The notes beneath the pieces are model-generated. The model searched no databases and had not been told where the DNA came from. It saw only the letters and a program-made list of their open reading frames with translations. Shown here piece by piece: positions 1 through 7,852 of a stretch of 64,000 nt of DNA. The stretch is from the NCBI GenBank assembly GCA_038745855.1, contig JBCDLC010000004.1, forward strand, positions 1 through 64,000, in the 5' to 3' direction. The position numbers were made by a program, and so were the translations under genes. Within the stretch, counting starts at the first letter, position 1, and every line of letters starts with the position of its first letter. This DNA comes from UBA5336 sp038745855 (GTDB lineage Bacteria > Pseudomonadota > Alphaproteobacteria > Caulobacterales > Hyphomonadaceae).

Positions 1-401
1 CCGCTCGGCTGGGTGTGGCCGGGGTAGGTTTGGGATCTGACTTTTGCGGCGGCCTTGAGGGCTTCGATGCGGGTGCGGTCGAAGGGGGCGCCGCTTGGGA
101 AAATGCGGAGGGCTTGGGTGGGCGGGCTGAGTTTGCGCTCCCGGGCGTAGCGGATGTGGGGGTGGTCGTCGTTTGAGAGGGTGGGCTCGATTTCGAGGGC
201 GAGCAGGATCAGCACGCGTCTGATCCAGGATTCGAGCATGGCGATGCCCGCCTTGAGGCGTGCGGCCGCCGCCCGCGTGAGGAAATCGGGCGCGAGATGG
301 AGGTCATCTCGGCCGAGCACGCGGGTATACAGCTGCTCGCCAAATGGGCGCAGCTCCTCGATGGTGTCGGTGATATTCGACATTTGGTGGGAGCGTATCA
401 T
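1..401 (-). CDS. hypothetical protein, truncated by window edge
   Basis: An open reading frame runs from an ATG at 401 (alternative ATG at 383, same frame) off the left edge, so the C-terminus is missing. The visible ~130 residues are helical, with a leucine-rich Arg-flanked segment in the middle followed by a proline/arginine-rich stretch. I recognise no catalytic motif. The layout (leucine-rich helix, Pro/Arg linker, Ala/Arg-rich helix) resembles the protein at 39252-39962, so the two may belong to one uncharacterised alphaproteobacterial family; this is a visual impression only. No clear ribosome-binding site decides between the two starts. The gene lies downstream of hpt on the same strand. 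Confidence 0.55.
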   Translation of the reverse strand, partial: MIRSHQMSNITDTIEELRPFGEQLYTRVLGRDDLHLAPDFLTRAAAARLKAGIAMLESWIRRVLILLALEIEPTLSNDDHPHIRYARERKLSPPTQALRIFPSGAPFDRTRIEALKAAAKVRSQTYPGHTQPS

Positions 402-608
402 GGGCGTGAACCCGTCGGATACGCGCCGGGTTTTCCCAACGATTACAGGGCGTGGAGCGTGGATAGGGGAGAAGTTATCCTACAGCGTGGGTGTCTTGTG
501 GCTGGCGCGCTGGGAGAGACCGGGAAAGGCCCAGAGCCCTCAGCCGGATCCATCGCGTCGCGAAGGGCGCAGCCCGGAGCCCAGCGGGAGATCCAAGCAT
601 AAAGACCT
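402..608. other. intergenic stretch, nothing recognised
   Basis: About 200 bases between the stop of hpt and the start of the edge hypothetical. Open frames crossing it are antisense shadows without family resemblance. I see no RNA gene or clear terminator. Confidence 0.4.
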
Positions 609-1142
609 TCAGTCGACGGCGCCGATGTAGGGGAGGCCGCGGTATCGGCCGGCGTCGTCCATGCCGTAGCCGACCAGGAAGCGGTCGGGGGTTTCGACGG
701 CGTGGAAATCCACGCCGTCTTTCGGCGCGCCGGGCTTTACGGCCAAGGCGCAGGTGATGACGTCCCGTGCGCCCTTGGCCAGCATGTGCTGGCGCGCGAA
801 ACTCAAGGTGCGGCCGGTGTCGAAGACATCGTCCACCACGAGGACACCGCGGCCCTGGACGGGCCTTGAAAGATCGGCACGGACGACGACCCGGCCGCTG
901 CTTTCGCGGGCATCGCGGTAGCTTTCGAGCCAGAGGACATCGAGCACCGGATGCACGTCGATCCGGGCGAGGGCTTTCATCAGGTCGGTAGTGAAGGGGG
1001 TTGCCCCGATCAGGATGCTGACCAGCGACCAGTCCCCGTCCATGCGCGGCTTCAGGCGGGCGGCCAGGTCTGTGATGGCGGCTTCCAGGGCCTGTTCTGA
1101 GATGACGGTTTCAACGGGCTTTCCAGCGGAGGACCCGGTCAT
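609..1142 (-). CDS. hpt: hypoxanthine phosphoribosyltransferase-like purine salvage enzyme
   Basis: Predicted to transfer phosphoribose from PRPP to hypoxanthine (and perhaps guanine) in cytoplasmic purine salvage. The 177-residue length fits the family. The PRPP-binding loop is clear at residues 102-112 (VVDDVFDTGRT), and the DVLWLESYRD segment near residue 68-77 fits the flexible-loop region of type I phosphoribosyltransferases. The start codon overlaps the stop of the upstream zinc-ribbon gene by four bases (ATGA), which indicates translational coupling. The exact purine preference (Hpt versus Gpt) cannot be decided by eye. Confidence 0.9.
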   Translation of the reverse strand: MTGSSAGKPVETVISEQALEAAITDLAARLKPRMDGDWSLVSILIGATPFTTDLMKALARIDVHPVLDVLWLESYRDARESSGRVVVRADLSRPVQGRGVLVVDDVFDTGRTLSFARQHMLAKGARDVITCALAVKPGAPKDGVDFHAVETPDRFLVGYGMDDAGRYRGLPYIGAVD

Positions 1143-1780
1143 CGCTGCGGCTCGGCGAAGCGCAGGTCGAGCGTGTAGGAGTCGGCCGGCGGATTTTCCA
1201 TCACCGCGCGGAACTGTCCGGCCTCGCCCGGTGGGATTTTCGCCGGTTGCACATCGGCCTCGAACTCGGCGATGCGCGTGCCGTGGGTATCGAGCAGGCC
1301 GATCCGGACCCGGGGCGCATCGACCGGACGGCCGGTCTGGTTGCGGACATCTGCGGCCACGGTGAGCACAGGCACGGTGCCGACCAGTTCGCGGCGGCGG
1401 TCGATATTCTCGAACGCGACGCCGAACCGGTTGGCGGGTAATCCGATGGCGGCATAGGCGGTGGCCATGGCCGGGAAGCGCTTGACCACGCTGTCGCGCT
1501 GGATCACGGCGGCGGCCAGGAGGGAGAAGGCGACGGCGGCTGTGCCCGCCCAGGCGGAAAGTGCAGCAATCCGGCTGCGCTTCACCTGTCTTTCATGAAC
1601 CGTGCGCAAATATGTCGTGTGCGCGGGCGATGTGCCGGGCCTGGACCCGCTGGACGGCTCGTCTGCGCGCACGAACCAGGAATGGCCGCAGGATGCGCAT
1701 TTCACCTGACGCCCATCGGGCCCGATCGATCCGGCGTCAGCATGGTAAGTGGTTTGGCACACGTCACAGGTGATGATCAT
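1139..1780 (-). CDS. zinc-ribbon membrane protein, MJ0042/DUF3426 type
   Basis: A protein of about 213 residues. It begins with an MJ0042-type zinc ribbon (two CxxC pairs in the first ~30 residues, CDVC and CASC), then a hydrophilic linker, one transmembrane helix around the middle, and a C-terminal DUF3426-like beta-rich domain. The start at 1780 was chosen because the zinc ribbon begins there; a longer frame would add 28 residues that do not look conserved. It is coupled by a four-base overlap to hpt and divergent from ftsE, an arrangement I associate with alphaproteobacteria. The function is unknown; a membrane-anchored sensor or adaptor is only a guess. Confidence 0.8.
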   Translation of the reverse strand: MIITCDVCQTTYHADAGSIGPDGRQVKCASCGHSWFVRADEPSSGSRPGTSPAHTTYLRTVHERQVKRSRIAALSAWAGTAAVAFSLLAAAVIQRDSVVKRFPAMATAYAAIGLPANRFGVAFENIDRRRELVGTVPVLTVAADVRNQTGRPVDAPRVRIGLLDTHGTRIAEFEADVQPAKIPPGEAGQFRAVMENPPADSYTLDLRFAEPQR

Positions 1781-1865
1781 GGCCGTTATGTCGCCCAATT
1801 CGCCCGCATGGTCTACGTCTGGCCGAGCCCCGCTTCGGCCCGTGAACCGACGTGGAGACTTCACG
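1781..1865. promoter_or_regulatory. divergent promoter region, zinc-ribbon gene / ftsE
   Basis: An 85-base space between oppositely oriented start codons that must hold promoters for both operons. No convincing -10/-35 pair can be singled out. A GGAG sequence at about 1853-1856 sits eight bases before the chosen ftsE start. Confidence 0.45.
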
Positions 1866-2588
1866 ATGCGCCCTGCCGGACCTGTGGCTGATATTGCGAT
1901 GGACTACGCCGTCCGCCTCGACAATGTGACGCTTGATTATGGCAATGCCGATCCCGTGCTGGATGGGTTGAGCCTCGCGCTGACGCCTGGGAGTTTCACG
2001 TTTCTCACCGGGCCTTCGGGCGCCGGCAAGACCAGCTTGCTGAAGCTCATGTACCTGGCGCTGCAGCCGACCGTTGGGGATATGGCGCTGTTCGGCCGGA
2101 ATACGGCCAGGATGAGCCGCGACCAGCTTTCTGCCTTCCGGCGGCGCATCGGTGTGGTGTTCCAGGAGTTCCGCCTCCTCGACCATCTCACGGTTTACGA
2201 GAATGCGGCGTTGCCGCTTCGGGTGGCGGGCCGGAAGGAAGATGACTATCGCGACGATGTGGAGGACCTCTTGAAATGGGTTGGGCTTGGTCCGCGCATG
2301 TCGGCCTATCCGCCCACGCTTTCGGGCGGGGAACAGCAAAGAACGGCGATCGCCCGCGCGCTGGTCAACAAGCCGGATCTGCTTCTGGCCGACGAGCCGA
2401 CGGGGAATGTGGATCCCGAGATGGGTGCGCGTCTGTTACGGCTGTTTGTTGAGTTGAACCGCCGGTTGGGGACGACGGTGCTAATTGCGACCCACGATCT
2501 GGACCTGATCAAGCAGATCGATGCGCCGGTGCTGCGCCTGGAGCATGGCTTCGTGGTGCGCGATGATGATCTGGGGGCTGACCAATGA
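1866..2588 (+). CDS. ftsE: cell division ABC transporter ATP-binding protein FtsE
   Basis: ATPase of the FtsEX complex, which couples the divisome to peptidoglycan hydrolase activation at the septum. 240 residues. Walker A GPSGAGKT is at 49-56, the ABC signature LSGGEQQ at 152-158 and Walker B LLLADEP at 172-178, followed by the H-loop THD. The ATG at 1866 is preferred because GGAG lies eight bases upstream; an ATG at 1899 would also give a complete ABC domain. The frame overlaps ftsX by four bases (ATGA), as is usual for this pair. Confidence 0.95.
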   Translation: MRPAGPVADIAMDYAVRLDNVTLDYGNADPVLDGLSLALTPGSFTFLTGPSGAGKTSLLKLMYLALQPTVGDMALFGRNTARMSRDQLSAFRRRIGVVFQEFRLLDHLTVYENAALPLRVAGRKEDDYRDDVEDLLKWVGLGPRMSAYPPTLSGGEQQRTAIARALVNKPDLLLADEPTGNVDPEMGARLLRLFVELNRRLGTTVLIATHDLDLIKQIDAPVLRLEHGFVVRDDDLGADQ

Positions 2589-3457
2589 CGACGGAAACCG
2601 CGCTTCTGCCGATGAAGGATGCCCGGGAGGCGGCGCTTTTCTTTGTGGTCGTGGCGCTGTGCTTTCTTGCAGCGGTGGCGGCGTTGACGCTGAAATCAAC
2701 GTACGCCGCGGCAGAGACGTGGACCGCGTCTGTGGAGGGTGAATATACGATCCGCCTCAAGGATACCGACCGGCGCGGCGCCGAGGAGGCCAGCGACCTG
2801 ATCGCCGGCGTGAATGGCGTCGAGGCCGCGCGGGTTCTGTCACGCGATGAGATCAACACGCTGTTGGCGCCGAGTTTTGCAGGGGGCGAATTGCCGGCGG
2901 GATTGCCCATGCCGTTGGTGATGACGGTGGAAACAAGGGCCGGTGTGGGAAACCTGTCGGCCCGGTTTGCCGATACCCTGTCCGACGGCGGCTTCGATGG
3001 GGTGGTCGATGCCCATGATGAATGGGCTGGCGATGTGCGGCGGGCCCTGGCTGTGCTGCGCTATGTGGCGCTTTCGACGGTTCTTCTGCTCGGCGCGACG
3101 GCCCTGTCGGTGATCGCGTTTGCGACCCATGCAGCCCTGCTGGCGCGGAAGGATATCGTCGATGTGTTGCATCTTTCTGGGGCTACGGATCGGTTCATCT
3201 CGCGATTGTTCGAGCGCCGGTTCTGGACCTTGGGTCTGAGGGCCGGGTCTGTGGGGGCGCTGCTTGCCCTTGGCGGGGTGGCACTGGCGCTTTCGTATGC
3301 CAGTGCCCAGGCCGCGCGGAGTGGCCTTCTTCCGGTACTGAGCCTGGATCTGGGCGATGGATTGATCCTGCTTCTGACGCCGGTGATTGCAGGATTGGCA
3401 GCGCGGATCGCGGCCCGCCTCACGGTCATGCGCGCGCTGACCGGGGGCGGAGAATAG
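2585..3457 (+). CDS. ftsX: cell division membrane protein FtsX
   Basis: Membrane partner of FtsE. 290 residues with the FtsX topology: a short cytoplasmic N-terminus, a first helix at about 16-35, a ~120-residue periplasmic domain, then three helices (about 155-180, 208-232 and 255-280). The FtsE overlap and gene order support the call more than any single motif, because the family is weakly conserved. The sequence lies in an operon that continues to plsC. Confidence 0.92.
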   Translation: MTTETALLPMKDAREAALFFVVVALCFLAAVAALTLKSTYAAAETWTASVEGEYTIRLKDTDRRGAEEASDLIAGVNGVEAARVLSRDEINTLLAPSFAGGELPAGLPMPLVMTVETRAGVGNLSARFADTLSDGGFDGVVDAHDEWAGDVRRALAVLRYVALSTVLLLGATALSVIAFATHAALLARKDIVDVLHLSGATDRFISRLFERRFWTLGLRAGSVGALLALGGVALALSYASAQAARSGLLPVLSLDLGDGLILLLTPVIAGLAARIAARLTVMRALTGGGE

Positions 3458-3479
3458 CGGCCTGGCAGGTGACGAAGAC

Positions 3480-4262
3480 GTGAGACGGGCTTACACCGCG
3501 CCCATGCAAGTGTTGCGATCGCTCGTGTTCATGGCCTGGATGTACGGCCTGCTGCTGGTGATGGGCCTGGTTTGGCTGCCGTCCCTACTTCTGCCGCGCG
3601 GGGTCTTGCTGTTCGGGGTCCGCTGCTGGACGCGGCTCGTCCGGTGGGGGCTTGAAGTATTCTGCCATATCCGGACCGAAATTCGCGGGCGTCAGCACCT
3701 GCCGGAGGGTGCGATCCTTTACGCAGCGAAACACCAGTGCATGTGGGATGTGTTCGTACCGTTCCTGATCCTGAAGGACCCGGTCATCACCATGAAGCGG
3801 GAACTGCTCTGGTATCCCGTGATCGGTTGGTATGCCCTCAAACTCCGGATGATTGCCATCGACCGCGGCGGATTGGCGAAGACGGTGAAAGCGATGCTTG
3901 TCCAGGCGGCCGAAAGAGCCCGGGAAGGCCGGCAGTTCGTGATCTTCCCGGAGGGCACGCGGCATCCACCGGGGGTCACGGCGGGATATTTCTCGGCCGG
4001 AACCGGCGCTTTCTACAAGCATCTCGGCGTGGCCGCGGTGCCAGTCGCGACAAATTCTGGCCTCTGTTGGCCGGCAAAAGGCATTCTGAGGCGACCGGGG
4101 GTCATCGTTTTCGAGATCCTGCCGCCCATCGAAGCGGGACTGAACCGGAAAGCCCTCATGACCCGATTGGAACAGGCCATCGAGCCAGCCTCAGACGCGT
4201 TGCTTGAGGAAGGTCTCCGCCACCAGGATCGCCAGCGCATGGATCTGGAGCTTGCCCCATGA
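3480..4262 (+). CDS. plsC: 1-acyl-sn-glycerol-3-phosphate acyltransferase (PlsC family)
   Basis: Acylates lysophosphatidic acid to phosphatidic acid at the inner membrane. 260 residues from a GTG start; an in-frame ATG at 3504 is an alternative. The N-terminus is hydrophobic (residues 10-40). The catalytic HX4D block is HQCMWD (85-90) and the substrate block FPEGTR is at 156-161. It follows ftsX by 22 bases and overlaps the next gene by four bases, so it is probably co-transcribed. The exact acyl acceptor is not proven. Confidence 0.9.
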   Translation: MRRAYTAPMQVLRSLVFMAWMYGLLLVMGLVWLPSLLLPRGVLLFGVRCWTRLVRWGLEVFCHIRTEIRGRQHLPEGAILYAAKHQCMWDVFVPFLILKDPVITMKRELLWYPVIGWYALKLRMIAIDRGGLAKTVKAMLVQAAERAREGRQFVIFPEGTRHPPGVTAGYFSAGTGAFYKHLGVAAVPVATNSGLCWPAKGILRRPGVIVFEILPPIEAGLNRKALMTRLEQAIEPASDALLEEGLRHQDRQRMDLELAP

Positions 4263-5308
4263 GCCAGGACTATTACGGCGGCGCATCCTCGCCGCGCAGG
4301 GCGAAACGGCTCGGATGGCGGATTTTCGGGCCGCTCATCGTGTTCGTGGTCATCTTGGCCATCTATTCGGCCTATTGGCATTGGGCGAAATCACAGTTGG
4401 TTGCCGGCATTGACGCGTGGATCGATGGTGAGCGCGCCCGGGGGATGCAGGTCGAGTACTCAGCCAAGCGGTTCGACGGTTTTCCCTTCCGGTTCGCGCT
4501 CACGCTCGATGATCCTGTTTATGGTGATCCGGACCAGCAGCAACGTTGGCAGGGTGAAAAGCTGCAACTGGTCATGCAGCCCTGGAATTGGCAGCATATC
4601 ATCGCGCGTTCCCCCGGTGAAAACCGGATCTTCGAGCGTGGTCTCGAGGGATGGGCCCGTTTGGGACCGAAATCAGCCAGTAGCCTCTCCTGGTCAGACA
4701 CGGGCCTCGAGCGGTTTTCGATCGCCATCGACACGGTGAGCTTTGACCTGGCGGGCGAATTGGCGGGTGAGGCAGACGCTTTTGAATTCCACCTCAGAAC
4801 CTATCCCGGCGAGCCCGATACCCTGCAACTCGAAACGCACTGGCAGTCCATCCGGCTTGGAGATGTCATTCCAGGAACGGAGCCCTTGGGCCAGACCGTT
4901 GGGCCGACCATCCTGCGTGCGGAAGCCACGAAAGCCTTTTCGGCCTTGGCCATAACCCCGGAACCCAGCCGGTGGCCGGCGACGGTCTTGAGCCTTGGCG
5001 GCGAAATCCGCGTGCCGCAGGTCCTGGTTGAGTGGGGGCCGCTTAACGCCGGTGCCCGCGGCGGGCTGGCGACCGGCGATCAGGGGGATCTGAAGGGGTC
5101 GGTCGGTGTTCGGATCGAAAAGGCAGACGCGCTGCGTGAGGCGCTTGCTGAGGCGGGTCGGCTGAACGAGCAGACCGATATGGCGATCCAGGCCCTCGAA
5201 GCGGCGTCGACCGATGGCCGGTTTCTTGAGCTGTCAGTCCGTGACGATGGTCTCTACATGCTAGGCAATCAGGTTATCCCGCTCGACCTGGGCGGGCCGT
5301 TGGGATGA
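4259..5308 (+). CDS. DUF2125 domain-containing membrane-anchored protein
   Basis: A 349-residue protein with one N-terminal transmembrane helix (about residues 22-42) and a long exported domain. The segment after the helix, with paired glycines and the DGFPFRF motif near residue 80, is typical of DUF2125 proteins, which are widespread in alphaproteobacteria and of unknown function. Its four-base overlaps with plsC and with the glycosylase gene indicate one operon. A role in the envelope is inferred from topology only. Confidence 0.85.
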   Translation: MSQDYYGGASSPRRAKRLGWRIFGPLIVFVVILAIYSAYWHWAKSQLVAGIDAWIDGERARGMQVEYSAKRFDGFPFRFALTLDDPVYGDPDQQQRWQGEKLQLVMQPWNWQHIIARSPGENRIFERGLEGWARLGPKSASSLSWSDTGLERFSIAIDTVSFDLAGELAGEADAFEFHLRTYPGEPDTLQLETHWQSIRLGDVIPGTEPLGQTVGPTILRAEATKAFSALAITPEPSRWPATVLSLGGEIRVPQVLVEWGPLNAGARGGLATGDQGDLKGSVGVRIEKADALREALAEAGRLNEQTDMAIQALEAASTDGRFLELSVRDDGLYMLGNQVIPLDLGGPLG

Positions 5309-5952
5309 GCGCGCCGAGCCAGGAGCGGCTCTGCGAAGCGTGTGCGCACCTCTCGGAGGCTGATCCAGCGCTGGCGAAGGCCCACTCGGAGATCGGTCCA
5401 CCAAACTGGCGCGTCGTCGAACCGGGATATGCCGGACTGGCGCGCATGATTGCATTTCAGCAGATTTCGACGAAGGCGGCCGCCGCCATCTGGGGCCGCG
5501 TCTGCGATGCTGTTGGCGAGATCACGCCGTCGGCCATGCTCGATGCCAGCGACGAGACGTTGCGCGGATGCGGACTGTCGCGGCCGAAGATTTCCCATCT
5601 GAGGGCCATCGCCGAGGCCAATACCTGTGGCGATCTCCCGCTCGAAACCCTTGGCAACCATGACATTGATGATGCCAGGGCGAGGCTCGTCGCCGTGAAA
5701 GGGATTGGTCCGTGGACCGCGGATGTTTTCCTGATGACGGCCACCGGCGCCCTCGACGCCTTTCCGGCCGGAGATGTTGGATTGATGGAGAGCTACAGGC
5801 TCCTGAGCGGCGATCAGGAGAAGCTGAAGCCAAAGGATTTTTCGGCCCGGGCAGAAGGGTGGCGACCCTTTCGCGGGGTTGCCGCGCATCTCCTCTGGGA
5901 CTGGATCAACGCGCAGAGGGATCGCGACATTGCGCCCGTTTCGACGGGCTAG
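5305..5952 (+). CDS. DNA-3-methyladenine glycosylase, AlkA-like HhH-GPD
   Basis: Predicted base-excision enzyme that removes alkylated purines. 215 residues. The helix-hairpin-helix lies at about 129-141 (VKGIGPWTADVF) and the expected catalytic aspartate is D157 in FPAGDVGL. The N-terminal part lacks the AlkA N-terminal beta domain, so this is the short AlkA/MPG-II class. It overlaps the DUF2125 gene by four bases (ATGA). There is no adjacent ada gene. Confidence 0.88.
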   Translation: MSAPSQERLCEACAHLSEADPALAKAHSEIGPPNWRVVEPGYAGLARMIAFQQISTKAAAAIWGRVCDAVGEITPSAMLDASDETLRGCGLSRPKISHLRAIAEANTCGDLPLETLGNHDIDDARARLVAVKGIGPWTADVFLMTATGALDAFPAGDVGLMESYRLLSGDQEKLKPKDFSARAEGWRPFRGVAAHLLWDWINAQRDRDIAPVSTG

Positions 5953-6057
5953 GGCTGGCAATCACGGCGATTGTCATAATATTGAGATTGGGAATCGTGT
6001 ACACGTTCTGGCGGGATGGAGGTCGTCGCTTTCTTCAGGGTAATTTGTCATACGTCC

Positions 6058-6079
6058 CCCAGCAGGCGAGCCTGTTGGG
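6058..6079 (+). other. hairpin upstream of HNH gene
   Basis: A nine-base stem (CCCAGCAGG / CCTGTTGGG, one G-U pair) with a four-base CGAG loop lies in the 163-base gap between the glycosylase stop and the HNH gene start. It has no T-run, so it is a poor intrinsic terminator. It could be a leader structure or chance. Confidence 0.35.
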
Positions 6080-6115
6080 CACGCCATCACCGGGTTTGAA
6101 CAAGGTAGATCTGTG

Positions 6116-6679
6116 ATGGCCGAGATTGTTCAGTCGCCCCCGAGCGGTCGCCCCGCCCTTGTGCTGAATGCCGATTTTCGGCCCCTCTCCTATTATCCGC
6201 TTTCGTTGTGGCCCTGGCAGGATGTGGTCAAGGCTGTCTTCCTGCAACGCGTTGATGTGATTGCGGAATACGATCACTTTGTGCGGTCGCCTAGCTTTGA
6301 AATGCGCCTTCCCAGCGTGATCGCGCTAAGGGAATTTGTTCGTCAGGATCGGCCGCCAGCTTTCACCCGGTTCAACCTGTTCCTGCGTGATGGCTTTGCG
6401 TGCGTTTATTGCGGCGCGACCAACGAACTGACCTTCGACCACGTGATTCCACGCTCAAAAGGTGGGCGCACGACCTGGCAGAATATCGTGACAGCGTGCT
6501 CGAGCTGTAATCTTCGGAAAGGCGGGCGAATGCCGGCCGTCGCGAAGATGGTGCCTGGTAAGAAACCCGTCCGGCCCTCGAATTATCAGCTCCAGGAAAT
6601 GGGCCGCCGCTTCCCGCCAAACCATCTTCACGAGACCTGGATGGATTATCTTTACTGGGACGTGGAACTGGACCGCTAA
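6116..6679 (+). CDS. HNH endonuclease-domain protein
   Basis: 187 residues with a C-terminal HNH (beta-beta-alpha-metal) nuclease fold. Zinc-knuckle cysteines are at CVYC (96-99) and C128/C131, and the catalytic FDHVIPRSKGG is at 107-117. The ~90-residue N-terminal domain has the ALVLNADFRPL motif seen in a widespread housekeeping HNH family. ATG 6116 is preferred to the adjacent GTG at 6113, with AAGG about ten bases upstream. The physiological substrate is unknown; isolation from restriction genes argues against a classical restriction role. Confidence 0.85.
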   Translation: MAEIVQSPPSGRPALVLNADFRPLSYYPLSLWPWQDVVKAVFLQRVDVIAEYDHFVRSPSFEMRLPSVIALREFVRQDRPPAFTRFNLFLRDGFACVYCGATNELTFDHVIPRSKGGRTTWQNIVTACSSCNLRKGGRMPAVAKMVPGKKPVRPSNYQLQEMGRRFPPNHLHETWMDYLYWDVELDR

Positions 6680-6682
6680 GGT

Positions 6683-7120
6683 TCAAGCGCCGGAACTGGA
6701 GAGCACCTGTCGTGTGCTTATTTCGAGGACACCATCGAGGAGTGCAATCCGGTCCCGGGTCGCACCAAGCGCCTCGGAGGTGTCGGCTTCGCAATAGACC
6801 AGCATGTCGATATCCCCCGCCAGGCAATAGGCAACTTCGACGCCTTCGATCTTGCGGATGGTCTCGATCAGGCTGCTGTCTGATACTCCCGGCGCAAACC
6901 TCAGCGTAAGAAACGCCTTGATCGCGGGCTGGGCCACACGGTCTACGTTGATCGTATAGCCCTTGATGATCCCGCTCTCTTCAAGCCGAACGATCCGATC
7001 GTGGGTTGCACTCCTCGAAAGGCCAATTGAACGGGCGAGCGATACCAGGCTAGCTCGAGAATTGCGCTTCAGGGCAGCAAGCAATTGCTTGTCGGCTTCA
7101 TCAAGAATGGGCTTTGACAT
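6683..7120 (-). CDS. Lrp/AsnC family transcriptional regulator
   Basis: 145 residues: an N-terminal AsnC-type winged HTH (about 1-62, with LDEADKQLLAALKRNSRAS and LSRSATHDRI) followed by a RAM ligand-binding domain. Regulators of this family commonly control a divergent amino acid exporter, and a LysE-type gene starts 113 bases away in the opposite direction. That makes amino acid-responsive control of the exporter the likely job. It converges closely on the HNH gene (stop to stop three bases). Confidence 0.92.
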   Translation of the reverse strand: MSKPILDEADKQLLAALKRNSRASLVSLARSIGLSRSATHDRIVRLEESGIIKGYTINVDRVAQPAIKAFLTLRFAPGVSDSSLIETIRKIEGVEVAYCLAGDIDMLVYCEADTSEALGATRDRIALLDGVLEISTRQVLSSSGA

Positions 7121-7145
7121 GGGACCCTAACACTCTGTCGGCCGG

Positions 7146-7162
7146 GCCGGAAAATTTCCGGC
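7146..7162. promoter_or_regulatory. 17-base palindrome, candidate Lrp operator
   Basis: A perfect inverted repeat, GCCGGAAA-A-TTTCCGGC, in the middle of the lrp/lysE divergent region. The family binds short palindromes with AT-rich centres, so this is the natural operator candidate for both promoters. No experimental support. Confidence 0.6.
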
Positions 7163-7233
7163 AACTCCAACATGATGCGGGTGGTTTGGTTGGATGCAAC
7201 CCCCCATTCTCGCTCGAGAAAGAGGAGAGAAAC

Positions 7234-7851
7234 ATGGATATGGGTACATTCCTGCTGTTCGCAGTAACCACGTTTGTTGTCGTATTCTCACCAGGGCCTG
7301 CTGCAATAACAGTCACGGCGCAGGGGTCCGGCAATGGCATCCTGCGGGCTCAGTTCGGGGTTTTCGGGATTGCGAGCGCCAATGCCGTTTACTTCGCCCT
7401 GTCGGCGACGGGTATCGCGTCGATCATTATTGCTTCGAATACAGCATTCGCTGTCATCAAATGGATAGGTGTGGCCTATCTAATCTATCTCGGCGCGAGT
7501 GCGATCCTGAGCAAAAGCGGTGGCCTAACCGTGGAGCGTGGCGAGCCGGCCTCCAGGGCTCGACTTTTCACAAAGGGCTTTGTTGTCGAATTCGCAAACC
7601 CCAAGGCGCTTCTGTACTTCGCTGCCATCCTACCCCAGTTTATTGACAGTGGCGCTCCGGTTGCTCCGCAAATCGCGATCATGGGGATCACAACCCTCGT
7701 GCTCGATGTCGTCGTCTATTCGGTCTACGCCTATCTCGGCCAAACCTTGTCTCGCAGTGGCTTGAAGCGTTGGATGGTGCGCGCCTTGAACAGAGCCGCA
7801 GGCAGCGCTCTCCTGTTTGCGGCCTTCAAGATGGCGCGGGTGACCGCGTGA
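7234..7851 (+). CDS. LysE/RhtB family amino acid exporter
   Basis: Predicted inner-membrane efflux protein for amino acids. 205 residues with five to six hydrophobic helices, and the N-terminal FSPGPAAITV block (about residue 20-30) typical of LysE/RhtB proteins. The ATG at 7234 was chosen because GAGGAGA lies just upstream; the longer frame would add 40 non-hydrophobic residues. It is divergent from an Lrp-type regulator, as is common for this family. The substrate cannot be predicted. Confidence 0.9.
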   Translation: MDMGTFLLFAVTTFVVVFSPGPAAITVTAQGSGNGILRAQFGVFGIASANAVYFALSATGIASIIIASNTAFAVIKWIGVAYLIYLGASAILSKSGGLTVERGEPASRARLFTKGFVVEFANPKALLYFAAILPQFIDSGAPVAPQIAIMGITTLVLDVVVYSVYAYLGQTLSRSGLKRWMVRALNRAAGSALLFAAFKMARVTA

Positions 7852-7852
7852 T

